From the NCBI GenBank assembly GCA_001600055.1, contig BCIV01000001.1:372001-436000 (forward strand): 64,000 nt of DNA, given 5' to 3'. The position numbers and the translations under genes are program-made. The DNA is from Filobasidium wieringae. Lineage: Eukaryota > Basidiomycota > Tremellomycetes > Filobasidiales > Filobasidiaceae. Below are positions 11,801 to 22,444 of this stretch, piece by piece. The notes under the pieces were generated by a model. The model was not told the DNA's origin, ran no database searches, and was given only the letters and a program-made list of their open reading frames with translations. Position 1 is the first letter of the stretch. Every line of letters begins with the position of its first letter.

Positions 11801-13079
11801 CTAAGAAAGCGGGTTCGGACTCGTTAACTTCGATATCCATCTCTTCTTCCACTTCTGCAGCTATCGTAGAGGAATTGATATCTTCATCCAGATCGGGGTA
11901 GTCGGCCGCACTGACTACCCCAGAAGAGATAAGCTGTTTAATCTCCCACCGCTCAGGCGATGATAGTCTCTTTGCGGAACCCTTTCTCTCGTCTACGTAG
12001 ATTGGTCCGCTGTTAGATCCGGTAGTAGGCGGTGGTCGAGACAACCTCCTTCTCTCCTCCTCCTCGATCTCTTGATCAGTTTTGACGTACAAATGTGGAG
12101 AGAGATCCGCTCCAGTCGCCTGATCAACGTCCTTCATCGATAACGAGATTTTCGATCCGGCAATGCTCATTACCTTGACTTTCACAGGTTGACCCCGACT
12201 GACGAGATCCGCAGGGCTATTTACCCTACTACTCGCTAAACTGGAGATATGAACCATTCCCTCTTGCCTTCCCGAAACTCCTTCAAGAGTGACGAAACAT
12301 CCAAAATCCTTAATATTCGATACTTTCCCATTATAGATCTTGTAGAGGGTCGGCTTATCGTCCAATCGCCCTCGACCGTCATATCCGTTCTTCCCGCCAG
12401 CTCCTTGACCCAATCGACTACCGTATCCGTTATCCCTTCCATCCGGTCGACTGTTCCGATCAGGAGGTGGGCTCCGTCCACGGCTATATCCATCCGTGCG
12501 GGAGCGCTTCGAAGGTCCATCTTCGTCACCTCCTCTTCGTTTCTCTCCCACTCCCTCTAGCTCCTTCATCAGATCATCCACATCCGGTAGAACCGGTCCA
12601 GCTTTTCTTTCATCCTTGAGAAACTGTTCGTGACTCTTGAGATTCACATCAGGAACCGCTAAACCAGGGAACATTCGGGCTTTTCGGTCCGTCTCCTCGT
12701 CTACCACTTTGCTCTCCTTTCCTTCTCCACCAGCTAATTTTCCTCCAATGGTCATCTCGGCGGCCTTCTTGGCTTTCTTTTTGTACTTGGGATGCATGGA
12801 GAGGATAATTCGATCTAAGTTCTGAACGAAGGAATCGGGGAAGGGAGCGCCCATTTCCTTCATCTTGCTCTGGAAAACATCAAACTTTTTGCTTTTTCGG
12901 TGCAGCTGACAAGTACGACCATATTAGTATCACATAATGACTCACAACAGCTCATTCTGACTCACAGCGATAACGAATTTAGCAAGATCCTGATCAGCAC
13001 TACCGGTAAAGTTGAAGATTTCTTGTGAGATCTTGTTGACGAGCGACAAGAGCTCTAGCTCCTCGAGATCTTTATCCAT
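8863..13079 (-). CDS. PRP22: Pre-mRNA splicing DEAH-box RNA helicase Prp22 (DHX8 orthologue)
   Basis: Eleven exons join to 1184 aa: 13079-12966, 12905-10521, 10459-9992, 9928-9833, 9770-9677, 9610-9570, 9511-9397, 9305-9302, 9239-9173, 9107-9006 and 8931-8863. Prp22 releases spliced mRNA from the spliceosome. An S1 RNA-binding domain ([17 protein letters not shown], about residues 223-300) precedes the helicase core and distinguishes Prp22 from Prp2, Prp16 and Prp43. The core has [10 protein letters not shown] (near 543), DEAH (near 640), SAT, and [13 protein letters not shown]. The C-terminus SSQTFG and the motif [20 protein letters not shown] are typical. Exon 8 is 4 nt long and is required: skipping it gives a stop within a few codons, including it gives [16 protein letters not shown]. 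The gene is divergent from SGT1 over 324 bp. Confidence 0.97.
9302..9305 (-). other. PRP22: 4-nt internal microexon of PRP22
   Basis: The bases GGTG are flanked by an AG acceptor (9307-9306) and a consensus GTAAGT donor (9301-9296). Exon 7 ends in phase 1 and exon 9 needs one base before ATC TAC, so these four bases complete the W and C codons of the conserved EW-C/V-I/V-Y motif. Confidence 0.85.
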
Positions 13080-13403
13080 CTTGCTGGACGACTATCACTA
13101 CCAGATTTGATCTATTTCCGGTGGATGGTATTTTATGCAGAACAGAGCACAGCTGCAGCGACAATGATAGGGTTGTGGCGGTATGACAACCATTCGAGAG
13201 TGACCTAGGTTCAATGGGAGCAGCGGACATACAGTACTTGAACGATGTCCGCGCAAGGGCTTCGTCATACGCGTCGCCTCGAAGGTCATTGTTGATCTTG
13301 TGGATCGACCATATGTCCCGAAATTCCCAAGTATCTTTTAGCTGATACATAGCTCAGATATCAGCTGACGATAATCAGTCCGGATTAGAATAGTATATCA
13401 ATC
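13080..13403. promoter_or_regulatory. Shared upstream region of PRP22 and SGT1
   Basis: The 324 bases lie between the two divergent start codons. A 92-codon minus-strand ORF here has no motif and is probably chance. I see no clear TATA box or repeat. Confidence 0.5.
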
Positions 13404-14224
13404 ATGAGCACTAGGTAAGCTACGAGAATATCCATATGAAGGGGCCTGCCGTTAATGCGCAGTCAGCAACTCAGATACGACCATTATCAAAACGATACGC
13501 AACTGTTCATCAGTATCTACCGAAAAGGAATCAAGGAAGAAGATATCACTGTCAATTCCGAAATCGAGAGTGTGAGTGGAACTTTCTGTGCGTCCTCGGA
13601 AGCGAAGAGGAACGTACTGACGAGATCAACCTATCAGCTAAAAGTCTCAGTCGGACAAGAAGTCTTGATTCACCTCGAACCGTTGTTCGGACAAGTCGAT
13701 CCGGAGAAAACTAAGCACAAGATTTATGGGACGAAGGCGAGTGACTATTTTGTTCTGATTAGATTTTAATTAGTGACTCCAAACTATTGGGTTATGGTCC
13801 ATCCGAACAGGTTGAAATCGTTCTGTCCAAAGCTCAAGCGACCGCCTGGCCAACCCTAACCCGCTCCTCCTCCACGCCGGCCCCAGCACTCTCATCTAAC
13901 CCGATCCCACCATCTCAAGCGACCAAAACGAAGCCAACACGCAACAAGTTTGACACGTTTGAGGACGAGGAAGCTGAAGAAACGCCTGGAGGTGGAAAGT
14001 CCGAGAAGGATCTAGAGGATTTCTTCAAATCGCTTTATGGGGATCTAGATGAGGAAGGAAAACGGGCTATGATGAAGAGTTTCTCTGAAAGTGGAGGGAC
14101 CGTTCTGAGCACCGTCAGTCCGGCTTGATACAAACAGTGAAGCTCTACTGATCCTCGTTTGGTTGGGCGACAGGACTGGAAAGATATTGGGAAGAGGAAG
14201 GTCGAGCCTCAACCACCCAAGTGA
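13404..14224 (+). CDS. SGT1: SGT1-like HSP90 co-chaperone (CS plus SGS domains, no TPR)
   Basis: Exons 13404-13414, 13463-13736, 13811-14113 and 14174-14224 are supported; the protein starts MSTSQQLRYDHYQND. The CS domain starts almost at once and ends around KIYGTKVEIVLSKAQATAWP. The SGS domain has FDTFEDEEAEE, KDLEDFFKSLYGDLDEEGKR, MMKSFSESGGTVLST and DWKDIGKRKVEPQPP at the C-terminus. Sgt1 links HSP90 to SCF ubiquitin ligase and kinetochore assembly. The TPR domain of yeast and plant Sgt1 is absent. The intron at 13737 begins GC (AAG|GCGAGT). Within exon 2 a GTGAGT after codons for EIES, near 13576, could mark a further in-frame intron, because the bases that follow interrupt the CS domain; I could not fix its 3' end. 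An in-frame ATG at 13455 is an alternative start. Confidence 0.85.
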
Positions 14225-14389
14225 ACGACTGGAGCCACTACAGATTACGATAATCTTACGCAACGTCAATACTGAGAAGGTCAATCTACGCAAGTCTGGA
14301 CCATATGTATTTATAGCATACACATTTCCAGCGCAAGACCATAAGTCGTGATTGAGAGGGGTTATGAATCAGAAGGAAAACACCGCCCA

Positions 14390-15526
14390 TCATGCTTTCG
14401 CTAACTCCTTCTTAGCTGTGGCGACCAACCCGTCGATCTCTACCCCAAAGTTGTCCGTCAAGGTTTGAGCCTTTGCGATTCCTCTCTTTGTTCAGCTTAC
14501 TAGCCGAATAGGAGTATTATAGATTATGCATACCTCTTTTCCACTGGGACTCTTCTTTGCATCTTTGCTCTTCAATCCTTTCAACGCATCCGTACGGGCT
14601 ATTCGTACTTGTTGCTTAGCCTGTTCAGCAGCCTCGCTGATATGCTTGATAATTGCCGTTCTAGTATCGGCCGTAGGTCTGCGTATCAGGACTGTGAGCT
14701 TTGAGTCATTGCGATAATCAGCAGGTCTAAGACGTACCGAGAAACAGGGATACGGAGGGTAAGGTTATCGTGCTTGACAGGGCTGATCCCTGGTAAATTG
14801 GCTTTATGGATCGCAGACTCCACATGCTTCAGAGTCTATTCGTTGTACGATTAAATAAGCTTAAAAAGGCAAAGCTGAGTTGAGCAAGGCTTACGTCGGC
14901 GTCGTACACTTCGACCCATAAGGCGTTTTGCTTCACCGTGACACTGGCTACATTGACTAGGGGTTCCGGTGCTGGATAGTCTGGTACTGCGACTCGTACC
15001 GAATCGAGGATGGCTGTGCAGTAGTCGATAGATTGTGATGAGCTTTACTCCCCAATAAGTACGATACATATCACATACCTGGGCTGACCCTTCCTGAACC
15101 TCGTTCTACTCCGTCATACACCACACCTCGACACCAACTGACGCTCTTCTCCATCTTCAGCTTCATCTTTTCCACTAAGGCTTCGTCATGTGCTTCTACT
15201 GCATCGACATCCCCCAAATCGATGGGTTCCTCACCAGCGACAAGATCCCCTTTCGATTTCTTACTGGATGACATTGAGACGCTGTTTTTGGCTGAACCCT
15301 TGCCCTTGGTCTTGATTACAGTCGTTCCCTCATCATCATCATCTTCCTTGTTGTTCTTGCCCTTTTTAGATTTCTTGGCGTAAGATCGAACAGCATGTCC
15401 CGGCGTAGGGTTCAGAAGCGGTCGAGAAGCGAGAAGAGAGGAGGTCGATGCTCCCGGTATGGAATAGGTAGGGAAGCTGGCGAATATGCGAAGAGCTGTA
15501 CGGTGACGGGCGAGAGTAAAGGTCAT
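14390..15526 (-). CDS. RRF1: Mitochondrial ribosome recycling factor
   Basis: Exons 15526-15079, 15013-14895, 14835-14738, 14678-14534 and 14471-14390 join in phase. The start at 15526 gives MTFTLARHRTALRIFASF, a basic amphipathic presequence without acidic residues; an in-frame upstream ATG at 15649 is less attractive. After a K/E/D-rich linker the RRF fold follows: VSWCRGVVYDGVERGSGRVSP is a shortened helix region, then LRIPVSRPTADTRTAIIKHI (the conserved P-x-x-T/S-x-E/D-x-R segment) and EQAKQQVRIARTDALKGLK. RRF splits post-termination ribosomes together with EF-G2. The gene is divergent from the 201-aa gene over only 239 bp. Confidence 0.88.
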
Positions 15527-15765
15527 TTTGCTGATTCTGTCTGGAAGCTCTGGAAGACCCAATGCAGGAGTTGAGTACGGCACAGTCGAAAAGGAAGTTG
15601 ATAAAACTTGAAGCAGATCCGCGTTGCCCGAACGCCGAACCTTCGTCATGAATGCGTCTCATGGATCTCACGAAGTCGCAAAGAAATGTCTTCAGACCCT
15701 CTCAAACCCTTAGAATCTTAAATATAGGCCTTCGGTTAGCTTTCTCAAACTCAGAAACTTCTACG

Positions 15766-16521
15766 ATGGAGCGTACACCCTCTTTCTCGTCAGTTCCTCC
15801 ATCACCTGCAGCGTCTTCCACCTTTGGCTTGCGAAGCCAACCAAGACAAAGTCAACCTCGAGTGATCTCCGCCCTTGGCCGCTCGCAAGCTGCTCCGAGT
15901 ATTGTGAACTCCACTCGGAGTGCGGCTGTCACGCCAGTGGATGTGGAGAAGAGTATAAAGGAAATGAGATTTGGGTTAGCGGAGCTCGAGAAATTGGTCA
16001 GGGAGTCGGCAGATTCTTCGTGAGTGAAATCATCCAACTAGATTTGTATATAGTCTAGGAATGCTTTCAGAGTTAACTGTTTTAATTTACTACCTTCCCA
16101 ATTCAGAGGAATGGAAGGTATCTTAGAAAACAATGCTGGCCCCGAGGATAATGCTTCAGGTGAGAAGGATATCAGGCTCGAAGCACTGTACGAGCTTACG
16201 CTGATTACTCATACCGCAGCCTCCGTCTCACAAATTGACAAGAGTAAGTCTTGAACTCGAAAGTGTATCTCATACTGCTCAGAAGAGCTATTTTCCCGTT
16301 TTATAGTCAGAAACCAAATTAACTCGCTGATTCGATTGGCGAAAACATCTTCCCTAGGCGGGATCCCGATCATCCCCATCTCACCCGACTCTAAACCTCC
16401 GCCGACCTTGACAGAATTGGCTACAATGATAGAGCATGCATCAGGGGAGAGCTATAATAGAAACAAGAGCATGAGGGACGCTACGAGAGGTGTTTGTGAT
16501 ATTCTTAGCCGACCGAGCTGA
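15766..16521 (+). CDS. Unknown protein, 201 aa
   Basis: Exons 15766-16019, 16107-16243 and 16307-16521 join in phase with consensus GTGAGT and GTAAGT donors. The N-terminal ~65 residues are S/P-rich (MERTPSFSSVPPSPAASS). Two helical stretches follow: VEKSIKEMRFGLAELEKLVR and ALYELTLITHTAASVSQIDK, then INSLIRLAKTSSLGG and a helix near the C-terminus. The pattern of a disordered head plus short coiled coils suggests a small subunit of a larger complex, but I recognise no family and name no function. Confidence 0.7.
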
Positions 16522-18149
16522 ACGGGAATTTGCGCGAATCGTTGAGAAGCGTTGTGTGTACATCTACGTTGTACTGACTGGTCGCACTGGCTGAATTTGC
16601 AATAGATGTGGAAGCACAAACTTGTAAAATATATTATGAGCTTCGATCAATCCTGATTAGGAAGACGATATACCACGATCCGGTTTCATGAGCAGACTCC
16701 TGTGATGTACCCCAGGGACAAGCGTTGAAACAGAAGAGAGAGCTCATACAGTTCAAACAACTTCTTTGTCCTTAGCTCTACACCAGCCATCTCCGTCTTG
16801 CATCGAGTTGGTAAGTTGGGTTGGCATGGAATACACTCAAACTGATTTGTCTTAAAAATGACGGTGTTTGAGTTGCAACGACTGATACCTAATCTCAGGG
16901 GTTGTGGACCACCAAGACCATCTATACCCCTATAGTCCTCCCTTGAAAAACAGATAAGAGTGTAGCCACACAATTGACATTGGCCATAACTCCAGGTCTT
17001 GCGGAAGATATCCACATCTCTGGTCATTTTTACGGCAAACGCAAGTGTAGAGGAAAGTCTCTGTTTGTATGCTTGTTATGATGCAAGATCTGTTCCAGGA
17101 AGAACCCCTTGTTCATCTGGTACAACAGTGGCCAAAGCATTGTAACGGGAGATTGTTTCCACATGTTGAGCGAGCTTGAGGGCTAAGGGCCAAACTGGAT
17201 ACAGCCGTCGCTGACAGCCGGGGAAGGACGGCAAAGAGTTCAACAAGGTAATGGTCTTGAAGCCGGTGATGCTCTTCATTGCCACCCGGATCAAGATCGT
17301 CGAGAGGAAGTTTCTTGTCGTCCATCGTGCGGTTGAGATCCAATCACCTCCTCGATGAGGCCTCCATTGACGAAAAGCGCCGTACCATTGCAGCCACATA
17401 TACCGCCATACTCGAGTAATTCTCAATCGCTCTATCAGTCGGACGGCAGTATATCTCCGGCATTTACTCGCTTGGAGTACCAGTGCCCGTGGCTGCGGAC
17501 TAGAGAAAGAAATCGAAACTGACAAGGGTGTCTTTGGCTTGTCGGAGCGACGTCAAAACGTGAGAAAAACCGTATCATTGGGTATCTGTCCAGGTCGATA
17601 AATCGCCAGTCCGTAAGCTATATCTGAACCAAGTAGCTTTGAAACACTAGAAGTCTCTAGTGAATCTGGCTGGCAGATCGAGGCAAATGACCAATTTGTT
17701 CTACATATAATAATTCAGGTCGACTATACTGGCGAACGGACCAGATTTTGTCCCAGAGCCTTCAAAGAAAACCATACGTGAGAGCCATCAGTCACAATTT
17801 TTTGAATCGTAGTCGTGAGCAAGTATCTCCCGTGGAGCTCGCCTAGACAAGTCCTTGACCATTACGATCTGTCTAGTCGTTGAATATCTGGGTGAGGAGC
17901 ATGGCACGCGCGGTGTTTCATGTTGAGATCCTGGTCGTCTGGTCGCGCGCTGGTGGTCAAACTCACGGAAGCAAATAAGACAAAGGACGATCGATATTTG
18001 ATCAAAAGATCGAATCATCACACAAAGATCAAAGTAAGACTCGTCATCGTCGAATCAGGCTCACCCGTCGGCATCTTCAGTCTGATCTATGTTCACCAGC
18101 ACGAGCACCTATATCTAGCTATCTAGAGCCACACCATCTTACTTCAATC
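16522..18149. other. Region without a confident gene; weak minus-strand ORFs
   Basis: Two minus-strand ORFs, 16686-17027 (113 codons, cysteine-containing, for example RCNSNTVIF then FECIPCQP) and 17076-17525 (149 codons), overlap other open frames such as 17113-17343 starting MDDKKLPLDDLD. No splice model joins them convincingly and no domain is visible. They may be a fast-evolving or decayed gene. Bases from about 17780 to 18149 should include the promoter of the zinc-cluster gene. Confidence 0.35.
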
Positions 18150-18813
18150 ATGAAAGTCCCGCTGTCCGTCGAACCACTCATCTCCGCTCAGAGCGATGCC
18201 ATCCTTTCCCGCTTATATGATCAATACCTCTCTTTCCTGGAGTCCTCCGAATCCGGCTCTCCTTCTGCTAGCTCGTCGAAACTTCCTGAAACCGTGAGTG
18301 ACAGTGTCGCATCATTTGAATCGCGCTGTTCTTCTCGTTGTAGTACAAGCTAACGGACATCCATTCTATAGCCAAAGGGAACGAAAAAGAAGAAAGCATA
18401 CAAGGATCTTCCCGAGATAAAATTCACGGAGGACGATACGAAGATGTTGAGCTACATGTCGGAAGTCTTGTACGGCCTAGAGCGTTGTTCAGTTCTCGAT
18501 CAGAGGTGAGTCCTTCTCCCGCCGCCATCGGTCCTTCTACCCTTGAGCTAGTCAAGAGCTGATTGTTTGTCCGTTGTGCCCATAGATGCGACCAATGCAA
18601 AAACCGCCGTGTCCCATGCAGTACCTAACCCCACTCTTCCGCCTCACTTTATTCCGCAAAACTGACTTAACCCTTATTCACACAGTCAGCTCGAGCAAAG
18701 GGAAGAAATGCAAGACCTGTCAGAAATCAGGAGGGAAGTGTAGTCATGGGACCAAGCGTTGCGAGTTGGAGAGGGGACGGGCGTCGAAGTTCCGGAGGAG
18801 GAGGAGGACTTGA
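18150..18813 (+). CDS. Small protein with C-terminal Zn2Cys6-like cluster, 146 aa
   Basis: Exons 18150-18293, 18372-18505, 18586-18620 and 18686-18813 join in phase. The N-terminal half is acidic and serine-rich with a helical start (ISAQSDAILSRLYDQYLSFL). After KKKKAYKDLPEIKFTEDD and a helix ending in LDQR comes CDQCKNRRVPC, eight residues, then CKTCQKSGGKC, that is C-x2-C-x6-C-x8-C-x2-C-x6-C, followed by a very basic end (SKFRRRRRT). This spacing matches a fungal Zn(2)C6 binuclear cluster, although the first loop is short of the usual K/R pattern. In typical Zn2Cys6 regulators the cluster is N-terminal in a protein of 500-1000 aa; here it is C-terminal and there is no activator domain. DNA binding is inferred. 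Confidence 0.75.
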
Positions 18814-19085
18814 GTCTGGGCGGGTTTGGAGACTGTGGAGTTCAAAGGGTCACGCACGGGGAGATTCCCGGCACAACAGAATATCAAGAGAAAGATGGAA
18901 AGACACTTCGGAAAGAGACGAGCAAGAGATGGACCGAGAATAAGGGCCGGGTATCGTATCGATCAATTCAAACATTTGTAACAGCAGACGAGATACAAGC
19001 GACAACCAAGTGTACAAAGCAATCAGACGTGTATATATACAGAACGATCTCATCAAACAGAGTGTCGGAACCCGTGTCATTTCTT

Positions 19086-20585
19086 TCAGAGTTCACTCCA
19101 TACGCTCCTCTCTACCTGCTCCAAGTCCAACTCCACCTCCAACCCTGGGCTGAGTTCGGTCTCACCACGTTCGTTCAATAGGGGCATGCGCCAGACCGAT
19201 TCCTCCCAAGTCAAATCGCCGTTCTCCTCGATGATCGATCCCGAGGGTGAAGTGAGGAAAGATTCGCACATCGATTGAGAGGGGGAAGAGAATGTGGATA
19301 CCTCGTTCGAAAAGGATATCGACTCCGATTCCGAGAGAGCTATCTCGATCGGGTCGGATGGGACGGTATAGCAGTACCACCATTCCTCCCCTTCCTCGGC
19401 TTTGTTCGATTTCAACGATCTGACCAGCCTTTCCACGCCCGCTCGGGTCCATCCGGGGAAAGATAATCGAAGAGCTTCAGGTTCCCCGGAATACGAATCC
19501 AATATCGTCCGGACTTGTACCTCTCCCTGTTCCTTGCCCTCTGAACCGGTAGTGTAGCGGGACAACCAGGGTTCCTGATCTTCCCATTGTAGGTGTACCC
19601 TCTCGCCGAGGGCTTCGAGAAGAGGACCCAGTTGTTGAGCGTGTTGAGTGTACGCTTGTGACATGGAAGGTAAGGGATCGGTCATTCGACCTGGATGATG
19701 AGGGTGGAAGTAGGAGGCGTTCTCGTATTCCTGAAGAGGCTGGGGTGTTAGGGAGATGAGATGAGCGAGGGAAGGGGAGAGGGGGAGGAGGAGGTAGGTC
19801 GTGCTCCTCGGATCGTGCGTTGGGGTTTCTTCTTCCGTGGTCGAGAGGATGAGGGGGAGTGTGGATTGGTTGTCCTCGAGTTGAGGAAGGACAAAGTATT
19901 TCTTATACTCCCTGACTCTCTTGATCTCCTTGTCGACCTTTTCGATCTCCCCAGCGGCAAGGAGGAACCGACTTCCTCCTCTCATCTTCTCAAACTTCTT
20001 CAAGGATCGTTCGACCTGTCCCCCTCGTCCGTTCTCCCTGACCTTGTTTCTCCAGGTCATCTGTCTCTCCGAACGTTCCCTCCGTTTCATCCGATCCGCC
20101 AGGGCTCGGAACCCGAGTGGGACATTCCCTACGATCTCATTGACAAACTTGGTCGATCCGTACGTAGCGAACGTCCTCGCAGGGGAAGGTAGTAATCCGG
20201 TATGCCCGACCATCCCAGGCCCACGAATCGACTGAGCATGAGGTCTGATCCTTCCTGCCAAAAACCGAGCGTTCTGTACTAGAGGTGCGGACCCCCTCGC
20301 TCTCGTTCCCGCCTGGACGGAAGAAGTATGGATCTCTCGAGCGTTCCAATATTGCCCGTTAGGTAACCTCCTGCCCGCACCTCTTCTGAGCGGGATGGTC
20401 TCGTACACCGGCTCCCTCTCTAGTTGACCGAAAGTACTGCGCCAGACATCTTTGGCGGCTTGTTTGATGTCGTCGTATGGACGAGCGGTTCCTCGGGAAG
20501 AAGAGGAAGGGGCGGGGAGGGATTTGCGGGCCCTGGATAGGTGTTTTATCAGACGAGAGGCTAGACCCCCGGGGGAGGCTGGCAT
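19086..20585 (-). CDS. Unknown single-exon protein, 499 aa, possibly mitochondrial
   Basis: The ORF is uninterrupted and starts MPASPGGLASRLIKHLSRARK, a basic stretch without acidic residues that could be a mitochondrial presequence. A conserved-looking block (FVNEIVGNVPLGFRALADRM followed by KRRERSERQMTWRNKVREN) lies around residues 145-185. The C-terminal half has several W-rich motifs such as LRLSFPGWTRAGVERLVRSL and GEEWWYCYTV. The lack of introns is unusual for this window. I recognise no family. The gene is divergent from the SDR gene over 313 bp. Confidence 0.75.
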   Translation of the reverse strand: MPASPGGLASRLIKHLSRARKSLPAPSSSSRGTARPYDDIKQAAKDVWRSTFGQLEREPVYETIPLRRGAGRRLPNGQYWNAREIHTSSVQAGTRARGSAPLVQNARFLAGRIRPHAQSIRGPGMVGHTGLLPSPARTFATYGSTKFVNEIVGNVPLGFRALADRMKRRERSERQMTWRNKVRENGRGGQVERSLKKFEKMRGGSRFLLAAGEIEKVDKEIKRVREYKKYFVLPQLEDNQSTLPLILSTTEEETPTHDPRSTTYLLLPLSPSLAHLISLTPQPLQEYENASYFHPHHPGRMTDPLPSMSQAYTQHAQQLGPLLEALGERVHLQWEDQEPWLSRYTTGSEGKEQGEVQVRTILDSYSGEPEALRLSFPGWTRAGVERLVRSLKSNKAEEGEEWWYCYTVPSDPIEIALSESESISFSNEVSTFSSPSQSMCESFLTSPSGSIIEENGDLTWEESVWRMPLLNERGETELSPGLEVELDLEQVERSVWSEL

Positions 20586-20898
20586 GGTTGTAGGTAGCTA
20601 GTCTTGTAGGTGAAGGACGTGGTTGGTCGTGGGTGGATGTCGTATGAGAAGGGTTGAGTTCGCTCTTCGAGATCGTTGATGAGCTCAGCTCCACTCAGCG
20701 GCGATACACGGAAGCGTCCCGGCACGATACAGATCGAAAGGGGCGACGTTTGTCTAGAAGCTCTAGAAGGCGACGTTTGTGTATGTCGTCATGGTGATCG
20801 AGATCTTGGCTGATCTACTTTCTATGCAACAGATTCTAGAATTCTCAAAGCTTGAACGTTTCAACGATACCAAACAGCGCCACACGAAGGATTACGAC
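20586..20898. promoter_or_regulatory. Shared upstream region of the 499-aa gene and the SDR gene
   Basis: A divergent intergenic stretch of 313 bases. Near-repeats of a CGACGTTTGT word occur at 20742-20751 and 20772-20781. No gene is visible. Confidence 0.4.
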
Positions 20899-22203
20899 AT
20901 GTCTACAGCAGTTATCCAAGGAGCGACCGGAGGTGACTCTCTCTCTTACTTCCCCCTTCCTCATGAACTACCTAAAAGCTAACCGTACTATGACGACAAC
21001 AACCAGGACTCGGACTCCCCCTAACCCGGTTCCTCCTCCAAAACACTTCCCTATCCATAACAGCCCTCACATCCCGTACCTCCTCCTCAACGCGGATCAA
21101 GGAAGATCTCCTCTCCGGAGTAAACGCAGAGGGATCGGATCTGAACAAGAGGTTGAGGGTGATACCGGGTGTAGATCTTTTGAGGGAAGAGACGGTCCGG
21201 CGTGCTGCAGAGGAGACGGGGGAGTGGATGGGAGGAAAGGGGTTGAGGTTTATGGTCTGTCTTGCTGGGATCGTATGTCCATCCCTTCCCTTCGGATTCA
21301 TCTTTCCAGGAACACTCGACTCACTCGATAAAACTGACCAGCTTGACTGATCTTTCCTGAACGCACACCAGTTGAGACCGGAGAAATCTCTAGCCCAGAT
21401 CGACCTCGAGACGGCCCTCCGAACGATGCATCTCAATTCCCTAGGTCATCTCGTGGCTTACAAACACTTTGTCCCTCTCGTCCCTACCGCTCGGCAATTC
21501 CCCAGCATCTCCAAGGAATGGGACTCGGACCCGGCCAACGGGTGGTTGAAAGAGGGACAGTCGGTGTTGTTGAGCTTGAGCGCGAGGGTGGGGAGTATAG
21601 GGGATAACGAGAGGGGTGGGTGGTACTCCTACCGGGCGTCAGTCTAGGGTTTGATTGTTTGAGATGGGATGGGAGGGGATGGGGACTGATGATACATTTT
21701 TTGGGCAATGGGTGTAGGTCCAAGGCGGCTTTGAATCAGGTGATAAGGACTTTGGATCATGAGGTATGGTTCCGCTTTAAAAATCGACTGGGAGGGTATG
21801 AGGCTGATGGTTTGCTCGTGTATAGCTCGTTATGAAGAAATCATCCGCTCTGGTGAGTGTGGAGTGAGGAGTGATACGAGAGCCGATATGCAAACTGACG
21901 CTTTGATCGGGTTGAAAGGCCGTTGCGTACCGTACGTCCACGATGATCCATAACCAACCTCTTCTCATACCCTGACCGGTTCTCACATTGACAGACCCAG
22001 GGACGACCTTGACCCCCTTCACCGCTCCAGTGATCGGCACGCCCTCTCCCGACCCTTCCAAAGGCCTTTTCACTCCGGACCAGGCGGTAGAGAAACTCAT
22101 GCACCTCGTCCGAACCGCTGAGCGGAGAAAGACAGAGGAGGGGAAGGAAACTGGGTATGGCGGTGGGTTCTGGGATTGGAAGGGAGAGAGGGTGGTCTGG
22201 TAG
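20899..22203 (+). CDS. Short-chain dehydrogenase/reductase, 286 aa
   Basis: Seven exons join in phase: 20899-20932, 21007-21272, 21372-21637, 21718-21763, 21826-21852, 21919-21931 and 21995-22203. The N-terminal Rossmann motif is GATGGLGLPLTRFLL (T-G-x-x-x-G-x form) and the catalytic Y-x-x-x-K is YRASK, followed by AALNQVIRTLDHE; the strand before the loop reads VAYHPGTTLTPF, the P-G motif of classical SDRs. The serine of the catalytic triad is probably in LLSLSARVGSIG. Overall it resembles the C-factor-like SDRs. Exons 5 (27 nt) and 6 (13 nt) are very short. Substrate is unknown. It is followed 242 bp downstream by a Gfo/Idh/MocA oxidoreductase in the same direction; a shared pathway is possible but unproven. 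Confidence 0.88.
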
Positions 22204-22444
22204 TCGATCGCATAGTGTTGTAATAGAGATCTCGGGGATACTACAGCTGATTAGACGGGGAAATAGGGGTTCGGGGTAATGATCGGTGAGAACGCATAGA
22301 AGTGTGCGGAGCCGAAGTGAAAGTGGAGGTCGACGTTATATAACACGCACAGACCAGAGAAGCACGTTACACAGATCTCTGAGATCGACCTTGACCTGCT
22401 TCTCATTTCTCATTCCAACCACGTGACCGCTCATTCGAAACATC

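Noticed and set aside
13072..13350. A 92-codon minus-strand ORF between PRP22 and SGT1
   Set aside because: No motif, overlaps the PRP22 start region in another frame, likely chance in the shared promoter.
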